From Setophaga petechia (taxonomy: Eukaryota; Chordata; Aves; Passeriformes; Parulidae): a DNA stretch of 64,000 nt. Below, in pieces: positions 37,607 to 48,962 of the stretch. The notes under the pieces were generated by a model that did no database searches, was not told where the DNA came from, and saw nothing but the letters and a program-made list of their open reading frames with translations. The stretch's first letter is position 1. Every line of letters begins with the position of its first letter. Location: the NCBI GenBank assembly GCA_024362935.1, contig JANCRA010000007.1:5644503-5708502 (forward strand). The letters are read 5' to 3'. Made by a program: the position numbers and the translations under genes.

Positions 37607-39227
37607 CCATGATCTCCATGGCAGCTCTTTTAACCCTTTCACCAGCACATAAAAACCACTTTGGCTTCCTGTGCTTGCTCAAAAAAGACAGACCTGGACA
37701 TATATTAGAGCAATAAACCATCATTTTATCAAGTTTTATACATGTTTAAGAGCAATAATCCATCAATTTATCAAGTTTTTGCTTTCCTAGTAACTACCTG
37801 AACCGCTTGTCCCAGGCAATGATAATTTTTTTTTCTGGAAAATAATATTTTTGTCTTAATTAGATGTATTAATCAAGCAGTTTTATTTTCAGAGTGTCAC
37901 ATATTCCTTGGTACCCTGCCTTTCTGTCTCAATTCCCAGATGGGTTGGAGGCACTGTGACCTTCCCATGGTATTTACCTCCAAGACAAATGGCAAGGGAG
38001 TCTGGACATTGCTCCTGTGATCCTGTCTTAACCTATTGTATTTTAACCCAAATGTCAGGCTTTGCTCTCCTGACCTCTCTGTGCTCATCTTATCCCTCCC
38101 ATCTCCCCAAATTAAACTTGAGGCCACAAAGGCAGGAATATTCCTGGCAGGATTCTGCAGGAGCAAAGAAAAAAAGGGGGGGGAAATGCCCACCAAGCCC
38201 AAAGTAGGGCAAAGTCACACACTTGGATTGGTCAGACTGATGGGATAAATTCCAAGGATAACATGGCTGGAAGGAAAACCCATTGCTGGATGCCAATGGG
38301 GTTAATACTAAAATGATGGATAATTTCAGTTCCATACCCACACCCCAGAGTGATTTATTCCTACATTTAATTAATGTGGTGTTGGAGATCTGGCCCTCAG
38401 CCTTTCTAAGCACAGCTTCCCTGCTGGGATCTGGCTCCCTGTGCTTTCCTTCTCCCCAGGAAACATCCCACCAGAACATTTCATTGAAAAATAATTCCTA
38501 AAATTCTAGTTTCCTTTTCATTTGGTATAAAGAAGTTTAGGGCTTTAATAAAATGCAATCAGCACTATTAACACAAGGAAAACTAGGGGGAGAAAGATCT
38601 TTTTCCTGTAATCACCTGGTATCTCACTCCCTGATTTTTCCATGGCAAATCCTGCTTCAATACCTGCTCTAGAAATAATTTAGTTTAACTTTATAACCAC
38701 ATTTGCTCATTTTTTATTACAAACCAAACAAAGCACCAGCAGAAAATCACTCTAAACCAGTGACTGAGAAAGAAAAATCACACACATTTTCCTGAATCCA
38801 AGCTGCCACTGATGTGAGATGCAAATTCCAAATGTACGTTGGAAGCTCCAGCCTAAGTGTGAGGGAAACATCGACTGCTTTTACCCCACATCTCAAAAAT
38901 GCTGCAACTAGAAGGTTGCCTGTGGTCTTCCCTGAATAAAATGTAAATTCCATCCTAGGAAAGGTGGGAAAAGCAGTGGTAGGACCTGGATATGCTGGGA
39001 AAAGGATGATCCAAATGGAATCCACTAGCATTAAACAAAATATTTTGAGGGACAAAACACTTTTGAGAGACAAAAATAACCCCCTGTGGACTCTGAAAAC
39101 AAAGGGAAAATTATTCCTGAGAGGAAAAATGATTCCTAACAGGGGAAAATGCCAAGGAGTTCTGCTAGGAAGGAAAAAGGGAAACTTCCAGAGGTTTAAA
39201 GAAAAGCATCTAAGGTGGAATTGGTAT

Positions 39228-39352
39228 CCTGGAAGTGCCCAAGGCCAGGCTGGATGGGGTTGGAGCAGCCTGGGACAGTGGAAGGTGTCCCTGCCCATGG
39301 CAGGGGTGGGATTTAAACTCTCTTCCAGCCAAAACCATTCTGGAATTCTCTG
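39228..39352 (+). mobile_element. CR1 3' fragment
   Basis: Begins AGTGCCCAAGGCCAGGCTGG with an internal deletion, tail AAAACCATTCTGGAATTC. Confidence 0.85.
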
Positions 39353-39411
39353 GTTGATCAAGGACTCAGCCATTCACAGATATTGAGAACCATGGAAGTG
39401 AGAATTGAGAT

Positions 39412-39500
39412 TCTCAGATATTGAGAGCCATGGAATATCCCAGGTTGGAAAGGACCACTCTTTCCAGCCCCTGAGCTCCAACCCAGAGCACTGTGGATGC
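39412..39500 (-). mobile_element. Old CR1 tail
   Basis: GAGCCATGGAATATCCCAGG then TTGGAAAGGACCACTCTTTC. Confidence 0.7.
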
Positions 39501-40516
39501 TTTTTCCACCTTTCTGCAGGAAGCACCAAATTACAGAGATTCCAACCATGCAATGCCACTGTGCAGGGTTCCCCATTCCCTTTTCCCAATGAGGAAAACT
39601 GAGTGAACAGCAGAAAACCAGAGAACTGGGGAAAATCTCTTCCTGATACAGCTCCACGATTTTGTCCTGTGAAATCCTTTTGCTTGGATGGTGTTTGAGT
39701 CCAATACTGAAGGATTTAATTGGGTGGAAAGCATTATGACACCTCTTCCACCGAGGGAGAGCCTGAGCTCCACGTGTCCCCAGATCTCCCTTTTCAGGCA
39801 GAACACATTTCCACAGCAGTGCTGGTGCTGGGAGAGAAATAAAATTAAATAAAATGCCACACTGCACTTAGATTGAGTTACAGCCTGGAATTCACAGCTT
39901 CCCATATAACTTCAGATTGCTGAGCAACTGGACACGTCTTTTCTGACAGGCTGGGGAGCTGTAATGCAACACTAACAGAAGCTGTAAGTTTGCAAAATTC
40001 CCCATTTTTCCTGTTCTGGAATGACTGAACACCTGGTTAATGTGCCCACAGGCACTAATTAGGAAGCAATGATGCTGCTCCTGGTTCCCATCCCATTCCC
40101 TGCTCCAGCTACGAGCAATGACCTTCCCCTTGCAGAGGATGTGGAATTTATTAATTAACACAACACCAAAAAGACCCCAAATCCCTTTCAACTTTTACTG
40201 TTTTAAACTGAGGACGTGCTCATAAAGAGGACAGGCTTGCTAAAAATACCTCTTTATATTCATCTGAGGTTCCAGTTACATCTGGTCTCCACTGTTTCCT
40301 AGCGCTACTAATTAATGTCTGTTAATTAAGAAATGAAAGTGCTGCCATAAGTTGTTGTGAAGTAATGGAAACTTTTGGATGAAATCCTTGATCCAGAGGT
40401 GACCTGGGTGAAGTCAGGACAAAAGAAAGAAGAGCTTGGGAAAGGGAACTTTTTTCCTCAAAACATTGATTTGTTTGGTTTATTGGGTTTTAACCTTCTT
40501 TTTTTTTTTTTTTTTT

Positions 40517-40672
40517 GGTTGCCCAGTGAAGCTGTGGCTGGAAGTATCCAAGGGATGCTGGACAGGCTTGGAGCAACCTGGGATAGTGGAAGGTGGCCCT
40601 GCCCATGGCAGGGGTGGAATGAGATGAACTTTAAGGTCCCTCCCAACCCAAACCACTCTGGAATTCCACGGT
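40517..40672 (+). mobile_element. CR1 3' fragment after a T17 run
   Basis: A run of 17 T residues directly precedes a diverged CR1 copy whose tail is CAACCCAAACCACTCTGGAA. Confidence 0.85.
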
Positions 40673-42282
40673 TCTTTATCCAGAGACAATTTTGCTGGCA
40701 AAAAGCAGGATGAGATCAAAGCCAGCATTAAAAACAATTCATAAACTGTGTGAATTGTCTCACCCTGTTTGGGGCAAGAATGTAGAAAATCTCCTTGTCC
40801 CCACCAACCCAGGGCTGGAGACACTGGACGTGTCCATGCCTTCCACCAGTTCTGCAGAAAACCCCTGGAATCTGACAGTCAGCAACCTGAGGGAGATGTG
40901 GTGACAGAAACAGCATCAGCTGTGTCCTTCCCTGGCACCAAGGGTCAGCTGAGCCATCTCCATCTAAATGTCCACATGCCCCAGCACTTGGATTCTTTGA
41001 TTTAGTCAAGGAGGCAGAAGATCCCATCTGATGGACTTTGGGTGGGATCTCTCACAGTTCCTCACAAAGGAACTGTATTTTATCCCCCACTTATCATAAA
41101 TCAACTGCTCCATTCTGTATTTTCTGGATCTCAGAGCCCTCAGCTGCCCTTTGCTGTTCAATATGGAGAGCACAGCAGCATTTGGAAGTCTCCAGAATAA
41201 TTTACAATCCAAACAAAGAAGGTGGGGGGGAAAAGAGACCAATTAATTTGCCCTAAATTATGCAATAATGCAGAGGCAGAGCCAGTGAATAAACACCACT
41301 CTGCCTTCCTGCACTTGACTGGTGTCTCCTCTGGAAGTCACTCTCAACAGAGATAATGATCAATCAAATCTCCCTGGGTGTGCAGAGGGCTCCAAGCAGT
41401 GCTGGTGTTGCTTTGGCAGAGTTGCCAGGCTCTGCAGGTCAGCTCAAGGCAGAGTGGCACTTTCATCTCCCTTTCTGCTCATGCCATCTGCTTCTCTCTC
41501 TCTATTTTGTATTTGTTTTTGATTTTGTAGCACAGGCTGCAGATTTATTTGGTAAAACTGTTCAACTCTGATCTTTCCCTAAATACACAGGGAGGAAGTT
41601 TGTAAACCAGCTCGAGAACAGCGCTAGAATCATCCAGATTATGATAATTAGACAAACAAAGATCAATACTAATCCACTCTAAAGCCACTAATTCTCAATC
41701 CATCTGAAATTCAAGCACCCACATCCAGCAGCTTTTCCTTTTGCAAGGGGCACCATTGCTCTGTGCTGCCTTTCACCCTAAAGATATCCCATGTCACTGG
41801 GAAATGAGGTCCTGTGACACCTGCCAGCTCCAGCTTGCATCAGTGTCCACAAACAGAACACAAAGCACAGCCTGCAGAGTGTGACAGCCCTGAAAACCTT
41901 AGGAACCAGCACTAGTCCTGCTCCCAAATATCTGAGAGTCTCAGAGCTGAATCAGAAACTTCTGGGGTTGTTTTAATTTCATTTTTGACATGGAGGATAA
42001 TGAATAACCTTTTGCTGTCCCCAAAAGGTTTTAAGAGCTTCTTAGCACTGTGCAAAGAACTTCCCAGGACTGGAGCTGTGCTTTGGAAAGGGAAAGCAGG
42101 CTGTCCAGATAATCCTGAAGAGTTCACAGGGACACAAAGATAACCTGGCTTATTCAGGTGTTGTCATCAAAAGGTATTATGGGCTACGAGTCACTTTGTA
42201 CTGCAGGAGTTCTTCACTGGAGTGAAAAAACATTCCCAGCTCCTGGGATAGAACTGGAGATCAAGGCAGGCTCAGAAATCTC

Positions 42283-42730
42283 ATAATCCCAGAGTGGTTT
42301 GGGTTGGATGGGACCTTAAATCCCATCTAGTGCCACCCCTGCCATGGGCAGGGACACCTTCCACTGTCCCAGGCTGCTCCAGCCTGGCCTTGGGCACTGC
42401 CAGGGATCCAGGGGCAGCCACAGCTGCTCTGGGCACCCTGTGCCAGGGCCTGCCCACCCTGCCAGGGAACAATTCCTCATTCCCAATATCCCATCCAGCC
42501 CTACCCTCTGGCAGTCTGAACCCATTCCCATTCCTGTCCCTCCAGTTCCTGTTGCAGGGTCCCTCTCCAGCTCCTCTGTGTCCCTTCAGGCCCTGGAAGG
42601 AGCTGTGAGCTCTCCACACACCCTTCCCTTCTCCAGGCTGAGCATTCCCAGCTCTCCCAGCCTGGATCCGTAGGAAGCTGCTCCAGACCCCCTCAGCAAT
42701 TTCTGAGCCCTCTCTGGACTTGCTCCACAA
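42283..42730 (-). mobile_element. CR1 3' fragment, long (about 0.45 kb)
   Basis: Opens AATCCCAGAGTGGTTTGGGT and continues through TCCCTTCAGGCCCTGGAAGG to the internal GAGCCCTCTCTGGACTTGCT section. Confidence 0.9.
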
Positions 42731-43889
42731 CAACTTTTGGTCCAACAGAGACCTGCCTGCCCTGATCTGAAATTCCAGTCCCAAATGAACATGTTTTTAT
42801 TTGCTACATTACCCAAATAAATGCAGCAAACACTGCACACCTCTGGAGATACCTAAGGAGCTGCAGGGAGCAGCAGGAACAATTTCTCTCTTGAGAAAAA
42901 TCCTTCAGCAAAGGATTATTATCAAATGAAAAGTTTGTCATTTTGCACTGGTCCTTCAGATTTCATATTTGTTCCAAGTTAAATATAAAATTAGGAGAAG
43001 AGAAGCATGTTTTTGCTGTTTTTCATTTCTTTAAGTGGGAAATATGCTAATACTCAAATCATGAGGACAAATACAGCACAGATAATGATTTTTTGTCTAA
43101 ACTTGTTTAAATAGCTGAACAAGCCTATCCTTTAGGGCTTACTGAAGACAATTTATATTCAATTTCTGATTCTGATTCCCTGCAGTAAATGGATTTGGAA
43201 ATATCTGTACAAACCCCACGACATTCTGCTGCTGATTATGTCACTACAGTGGCATAGAGAGAACACATTGCAACTTCTTCATATCTTGAAGCTGTTTGTC
43301 CTGATCTTATCACTTCCTATTATTGCACAGATGTCAAATTCATGAACACATTCTCTGCTACAAAATTATCAAACTAATCAGCCCACTTTTTGCTTTGCTT
43401 TTGATCAATTTTGAGACACTGAGGTCGATGATAATGAACTGTCAGAGGGTAAATTTATGAAATTATGTCTCTGTGGTGATAATAACCATCACCTGCACTT
43501 CTAACATTGAAGAGTCTGAGTCCTCACATGCCTCACACAAGTGGTGTAAAGGATTAAAAAATGCCCCACAAAAATGGTTTAGAGGATCAAAACACACTCC
43601 AGGAAACTTAACCTAGAGCCCTGGGGATCCTAGTCCCAGTTCCAGCACATGAAATTTGTTTATCCAAATGACTGATATTTTCAACAACTTCTGAGGGGAA
43701 AATTTCAAGCAAACCTTCTCTCACAATCACCATCAGCCCAGATCTTTCCAGTTAGTGACAACCTGCTCAGACAGTAAAATTCCACCACAGCAGAGTATTT
43801 TTCTAGCTCTGTTTCAGACTAGCCTTCAAGCAGGACTTCATTTTGGCTTTAAAAACACCAGTTTTAGGGTGAAAGAATGAACTCCTTAC

Positions 43890-44002
43890 CTGTATTCATC
43901 CTGTGTGAAGCGTGGGATGACTGAGGGCTGCAGCACCGCAATTTCCACCGTGGTGTTGTTGAACTTCACTGGGTCCCCATCATCGTAGGCAATGACCACC
44001 AG
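43890..44002 (-). CDS. PCDH15: PCDH15 internal exon: end of EC9 and EC9-EC10 linker
   Basis: A 113-base exon entering in phase 0 and leaving after two bases of an arginine codon (AG, completed by G in the next exon). The acceptor is TGTTTGTAG and the donor GTAAGG. The peptide contains [19 protein letters not shown], then [17 protein letters not shown]. The linker QPSVIPRF stands where a canonical calcium linker would read DxNDNxPxF, so the acidic calcium ligands are absent. The EC9-EC10 joint of mammalian PCDH15 is known to be bent and not fully calcium-bound, and this bird sequence predicts the same. NNT and NTT are candidate N-glycosylation sequons. Confidence 0.95.
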
Positions 44003-44216
44003 CTACAAACAACACAGAAAATCAGGCTCTGACTACACAGAAGAACATTTTTCATCCTGACTTCCGGCAATTCTGGTGCTTGTAGGGTCTAAAAAAATCA
44101 CATGTGATTTTCTTGTGCTGCAAGTCACATGCGGCATAAGGACAAAACGCAGAGGGAGAAGGTGACAGCCATCCTCAGGTTGAACTTCTGCTGGAAAATT
44201 TACAGAACCACAGTAA

Positions 44217-44405
44217 ACTGGAGGAATTTTATTCCTGGAAAGGGTTGTTAAACATTGGAATGGGCTGCTCAGGGAGGTGTGGAGTCCCCATCCCTGGATG
44301 TGCCCAAGAAACTGCTGGTTGTGTCACTCAGCGCTCTGGTGGGGATTGGTCACAGGTTGGACTTGATGAACCTGGAGGGCTTTTCCAACCTCAATGATTC
44401 TATAA
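44217..44405 (+). mobile_element. CR1 3' fragment, older subfamily
   Basis: Contains TGGAATGGGCTGCTCAGGGA and ends CCAACCTCAATGATTCTAT. Lies about 215 bases upstream of the EC9-EC10 linker exon. Confidence 0.88.
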
Positions 44406-45984
44406 CTCTCAATAAAACAAGCAGGAAAAGCCCTGGGTGACAATTACCCATTGCTGACATTAATATCTAGAACCAAGGGCTCAAGTTAGAATAAAAAAAA
44501 ATGAATATTACTTCCTACCCACCTCCACAAAGCCCTCTGCAGAAAAGAGATGCTCTAAGCTCAAACATGGACAAGACCAAATTACCTTCTCTTAAATGAG
44601 ACCTGTTACAAATATTTTGATTTTTAAAAACCTTTTCTCATGTCTATTTGGTGATTTAATTCATGATTTTGTGCTGCAGAAGCAGGTTAATTTGTTTTTA
44701 GCTTCCCATGAAGTGTTCTTGTGTGTGGACTCCAGCCCACTGAAGAAGGAACAATGGGCATTTTTCCAGTTTTCTCCCTAAATATTTTCCTTATTTCTGG
44801 AGGTTACTAACTGAGATAGGTCTGCATCTCATTCTAGCAGAACATTTTCAAATCATTTCTGCCAGTCTGAGCTGTTCCACAATAACCCTTTTTGTTTCAG
44901 TACAAGATATAATTGCAGAAATTACCCAGATGTTAAATAGTGACTGGAAAAATTCCCAGAGGATTCAGCAGCAGACACAAGCCCAGTGGTATTGAAGCAA
45001 ATACCAATTCCAAGTGTTCCCATCCCTGACTTCTGGAGTCTTCTCTGTGCTTTTTTCCTAAGAATCCACATTTTCTGAAAAAAGTAATTCCCTGCTGAAT
45101 GTCCCATTTATTGCCCTGATATGAAACAGTGTGGGAGAGATCCCAGTTTTGGAAATCAGTCCCACAAAAGAAGTACTAAGAAGTAAAAGCAGCAAGTGCA
45201 GCAACAGCAAAGTTCCACTCTTGGTGATGTTAACCAAGAAAAAATCCTCTTCCCCCCTGAATATTATTATATTAATTAGAAACTTAAAAGGAATTAAATT
45301 AGCACTGTCCTAAACCAGGGACTGCTCCAGCTCAAGTAGCCCTTGATGGGACACTCAGGAGTGGAAAACAGTGGACAGCTTTATTCCTCATAGGTGAGCA
45401 AATAAACCTCTCTTTAACCCTCATTTCAGAAATAAATACCTGAAAGAAGAAGAAAACACTTTAATGAGTGTAAGGAAGTTCCCAAGTAGGAAATTACATC
45501 TAACCCAAGATATTATGGAGACTTTTTTTTTCCTTACTGACCCACTTCTATTTTCATTTTTCCTACTCCCTCCCTTCATAGATCTTAAAGGGCAGATGCT
45601 CTACTGATTTAGGTTAAAATCACACCTTAATCCACTAATCTTCACTCCAGAATCTTTAGGAGCAGTGACAACAAAGTGGGAATTTAGTTTTCCTTAAAAA
45701 TCAATGTTTTTACATGAAAACACTAATGAACAGGAACTCCTGAACTACCCAAATGTGCAGTAACTTAATTTACAAGACATGCAGTTCTTTTTACAAAGTT
45801 CTCCCCAAATTCTCCCCAAAAGCCCTGTTGAAAGTGAACTTGGGAAAAATGAGGGTTCCCCAAGCTGCCTCCCTGTTTTCCCCACCCTCCCAACAGGTGC
45901 AATCTTTAAGACATTCCTGAAATCACAAAGCCACAAAACACATGCCAGGAGAAAAAGATGGAAACAAAGGAACAAACAGAAGTG

Positions 45985-46068
45985 AAATTTTGCATGGAAA
46001 TCTAATGGAAGGTTGGATTTCATCTTGGAAGTCTTTTCCAACCTTCATGATTCTGGAATAATTCTATG
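45985..46068 (+). mobile_element. Old CR1 tail
   Basis: TCTTTTCCAACCTTCATGAT end, about 90 bases beyond the EC9 exon donor. Confidence 0.75.
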
Positions 46069-46155
46069 CAACAGAAGAAACAAAGGAGAACCATGATGGT
46101 GAAAGGAATCCCAGCAAATCCAGGGAATTTTGTGGCACTGCAGCTGAATTTGTAC

Positions 46156-46296
46156 CTTGAACACTGTGCTGGGCTTTTCATTGAGGTTCACTCGGGTGAC
46201 CACACGTCCAGAGTTTTCCTCCACATCAAAAATGCTGGCACTGTAGGGAAACTGGACAACATCCACCTTGTAGCGAACCCGACTCGCTGGGGTGCC
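46156..46296 (-). CDS. PCDH15: PCDH15 internal exon: central EC9
   Basis: A 141-base exon of 47 residues, phase 0 at both ends. The acceptor is TTGCCTTCCAG and the donor GTACAA. The peptide runs [45 protein letters not shown]. It supplies the middle strands of cadherin repeat EC9, with VEENSG filling the usual D-x-x-T-G-x-I turn and NLNEKP sitting where classical cadherins carry LDRE. That departure fits the atypical EC9 of PCDH15. The following exon continues directly with [11 protein letters not shown]. The older CR1 tail at 45985-46068 lies about 90 bases downstream, so the donor-side intron begins close to repeat DNA. Confidence 0.95.
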
Positions 46297-46805
46297 CTGG
46301 AAGGCAAAAAGAGGCAAATTGGAGATTTCTGGGGTTTTGTACACTTCCTGAAGGATTAAAATGTAACATTGGTAAGGCCATCAAGCAAAACTTGCTGTTT
46401 GTCCTCCTCAAACCTGAGCAAATCCTTCAATGGCCCCTAAATATCTTCCATGACACCTGAGAGGTCCAGGAGGGAAAAATCACCAGAGTTGTATAAAGAA
46501 AAGGGTTGAACCCCCATCTACTTAAACCCAGAAGTGTTTTATAAAAGCTGAAATTTTTAAGCACACGATGGGCATGGCTTAAGGCTGGTTAAAATACCTT
46601 TCAAAAATATTTTAACTTGGTATAAAATTCGTTTAAAGTTTAAGAAACTTAGCAGTGGCTAAAGAAAATGCTGTTTTGCTGATGGATTTTAAACAGCTCC
46701 ATAAGGAATCCTCCCCATGGTTCAGACTCGTGGTGACAAGGATGGAGCACAGGCACCCCTGGGTGTGTCACAAAGCGTCCCCATGTCCCACTAGGCACAT
46801 CTTTG

Positions 46806-47235
46806 TTGAACACCTGCAGGGATGGGCACTGCAGAGCTCCCTGGGCAGCCCCTGCCAAGGCCTGAGCACCCTTTCCATGCAGAAATTGCTGCTGCTGGCC
46901 AAGCTGAGCCTGCCCTGGCCCAGCCTGAGGCCCTTTGCCCTTGTCCTGTCCCTGTTCCCTGGCAGCACAGCCCGACCCGCCCGGCTGTCCCCTCCTGGCA
47001 GGGAGTTGTGCAGAGCCACAAGGTCCCCCCTGAGCCTCCTTTGCTCCAGGCTCAGCCCCTTCCCAGCTCCCTCAGCCCCTCCTGGGGCTCCAGCCCCTTC
47101 CCCAGCTCCGTTCCCTGCCCTGGACACGCTCCAGCCCCTCCAGGGCTCTCTGGCCAGGAGGAGCCCCAAGGTAACCCCAAAATTTGAGGTGCCAGCACAG
47201 GGGGATGGGCACTGCCCTGGGCCTGCTGGCATCCA
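46806..47235 (-). mobile_element. CR1 fragment, GCTGCTGCTGGCC subfamily, tail missing
   Basis: Starts at AACACCTGCAGGGATGGGCA and extends further 5' in the element than the other copies, to CCCTCCAGGGCTCTCTGGCC. Confidence 0.9.
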
Positions 47236-47600
47236 GTAAATGATGGATATTGTCCTTAGCCCACTTCTTGTTGCTGGTACATTTATGGAAACTTTTTTTA
47301 TTGTCTTTTATGGCTGTAGCCAGAGAACTTCTAGGTGGGCTTTGGCCCTTTTCTTTCCACACTCTCCAGGGGAACTGGATCTCCTGGATGTTTTCTTTCT
47401 GTGTGTCCTGTAGGGTTTTTGTCTCTGCAGGGTTTCATTTCCAGCAGACAGCTGGTAGGCTGAAGTCCCTCATGAGAACCAGAGTTTGCAATGGGAAGAC
47501 TTCTCCCAGCTACTTGTAGGATGTTTCATCTGCCTCTTCATCCAGACTAGGAAGTCTAGGACAGATTCCCTCTTTGCACACTAATGTTTGAATAATGGTT
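47236..47600 (-). mobile_element. Older CR1, reverse-transcriptase-proximal region
   Basis: Contains TCCTTAGCCCACTTCTTGTT and AGACAGCTGGTAGGCTGAAG, which I recognise as internal CR1 sequence upstream of the usual 3' fragment. No intact reading frame remains. Confidence 0.7.
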
Positions 47601-47613
47601 TTCCATTATTCAA
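47588..47613. repeat. Perfect short inverted repeat
   Basis: TTGAATAATGG, a four-base TTTT spacer, then CCATTATTCAA: an 11-bp perfect stem. A second palindromic CATTATTGAATAATG follows at 47621-47635. Confidence 0.9.
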
Positions 47614-48927
47614 TATTTTCCATTATTGAATAATGACTTTCCATTCCATGCCAAAGTCTGGATATGCAGAGATTTGGGACATTTTGCAAAATTCCAACTA
47701 AATTGTTTCCCAAATATATTTGGGAGTAGATTCAGAGAAAAACTTCTGTCCTAAAACAAGCATGATTTAATTTTCTGAATGCCCCTGAGTCTCAAGCTCA
47801 GATCAGGCTTTGACTTTTATGTTGTGTTTAAACAGCCAAAACATCATTAATGGTGGATGGCTGATTTTTACCTGTATTCAATAATGTGCTTTGGTGGGAT
47901 GGGGAATAAATTCCATGTCCCATGCCAGCCACAAACTACATGGAAACAGAACATTTCCTTTTGTAAACAGCAATGAAAATGGCTACAAAAGTGATTTGAG
48001 CTCACTAAATGCTATCAATGTTTTCTGATCCAACACAAGTCATTTGAGCATTGCCTCTTGGAGCTCTCCAAGGAATTCCAGCCTGGGCAGGGTTTATGAG
48101 GCCATCAGCAACTTTAATCATGCCAAATGGGTCTGCCAGGCATGTTCCAGTGGTTAGCAAATTAATAAATGATTGTGTTCATAGCTAAAAGCACTTCACA
48201 CATGCTACAGAGGGCAAATCCTGGAAAAAGTGAGAAATTTCTGGGATCACGGCATAGCAGAGTTCATTATCAACTTTCCCCCTGGCATTCCCTGCTTCAG
48301 TCATTTTTCTTCAATGTTATAATTAAGAGCAAATTACCTGCTGAAATCCAGCCTATATGGGCTCAGAGTAATGGCCTTAAACTTGCTTGGAAGACTAAGA
48401 ATCCTCATCATCATTAAAGCTCCTCACACCAGGTAATTTGTGATTAAATAAACAAAAATCTCATCAGGTTATTGTTGTTCCTGATGTGATTATCAAGTAC
48501 ACTTTGCTCCTGTCACTTCAGAAAAATAACAAAAGCAGGATTTATTTTTTATTTATGGCATTTTGGCACTGATGTAATTAGAAAAATCTCCAGAGAGATT
48601 TCCCAGGGAAATCTATTTAGAAGCGAGTTTTAATTATCTGAAATATTAATCATCTTTTGCCTCTGTTCTAAATTAATTTAGATGCATTATTATGTCTGCA
48701 GCAAAACCTGAATCTAGCTGATAATATTCCCAAATAAACCACAGAGCAAGGATTGTGCTTGGCAGGAACCACATTCATTGTCTCCAAACAAAGTTTGCCT
48801 GAGATTCAAGAGTAACATAAAACTTTAAAAAAAGCTCATCCAGCTCCAATTATTTCTTCCATGGCTGCATGATTTCTTAAAATTCCATTTGCTCAGGGAA
48901 AATGCCACTTATTTCTGACACAGAAAT

Positions 48928-48962
48928 TAAGGTTCCTCCCAACTCAAACCACTCTGGGACTC
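48928..48962 (+). mobile_element. Minimal CR1 tail
   Basis: AAGGTTCCTCCCAACTCAAACCACTCTGG-type end only; very short. Confidence 0.6.

Larger units (their letters stand above)
33022..43889 (-). other. PCDH15: PCDH15 intron (10.9 kb, longest in the window)
   Basis: Carries at least nine CR1 fragments between 33612 and 42730 in both orientations, a short TA-rich microsatellite at 33331-33360 and a T17 run ending at 40516. Intervals 36290-37435, 37610-39225, 39550-40500, 40675-42280 and 42735-43885 show nothing identifiable. Confidence 0.8.
44003..46155 (-). other. PCDH15: PCDH15 intron (2.2 kb)
   Basis: Contains an old plus-strand CR1 at 44217-44405 and a CR1 tail at 45985-46068. The interval 44410-45980 is AT-rich with nothing recognised. 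Confidence 0.8.

Noticed and set aside
38747..39373. A 208-codon minus-strand open frame
   Set aside because: No recognisable domain or splice context; it ends in a CR1 fragment and its composition is ordinary intron.
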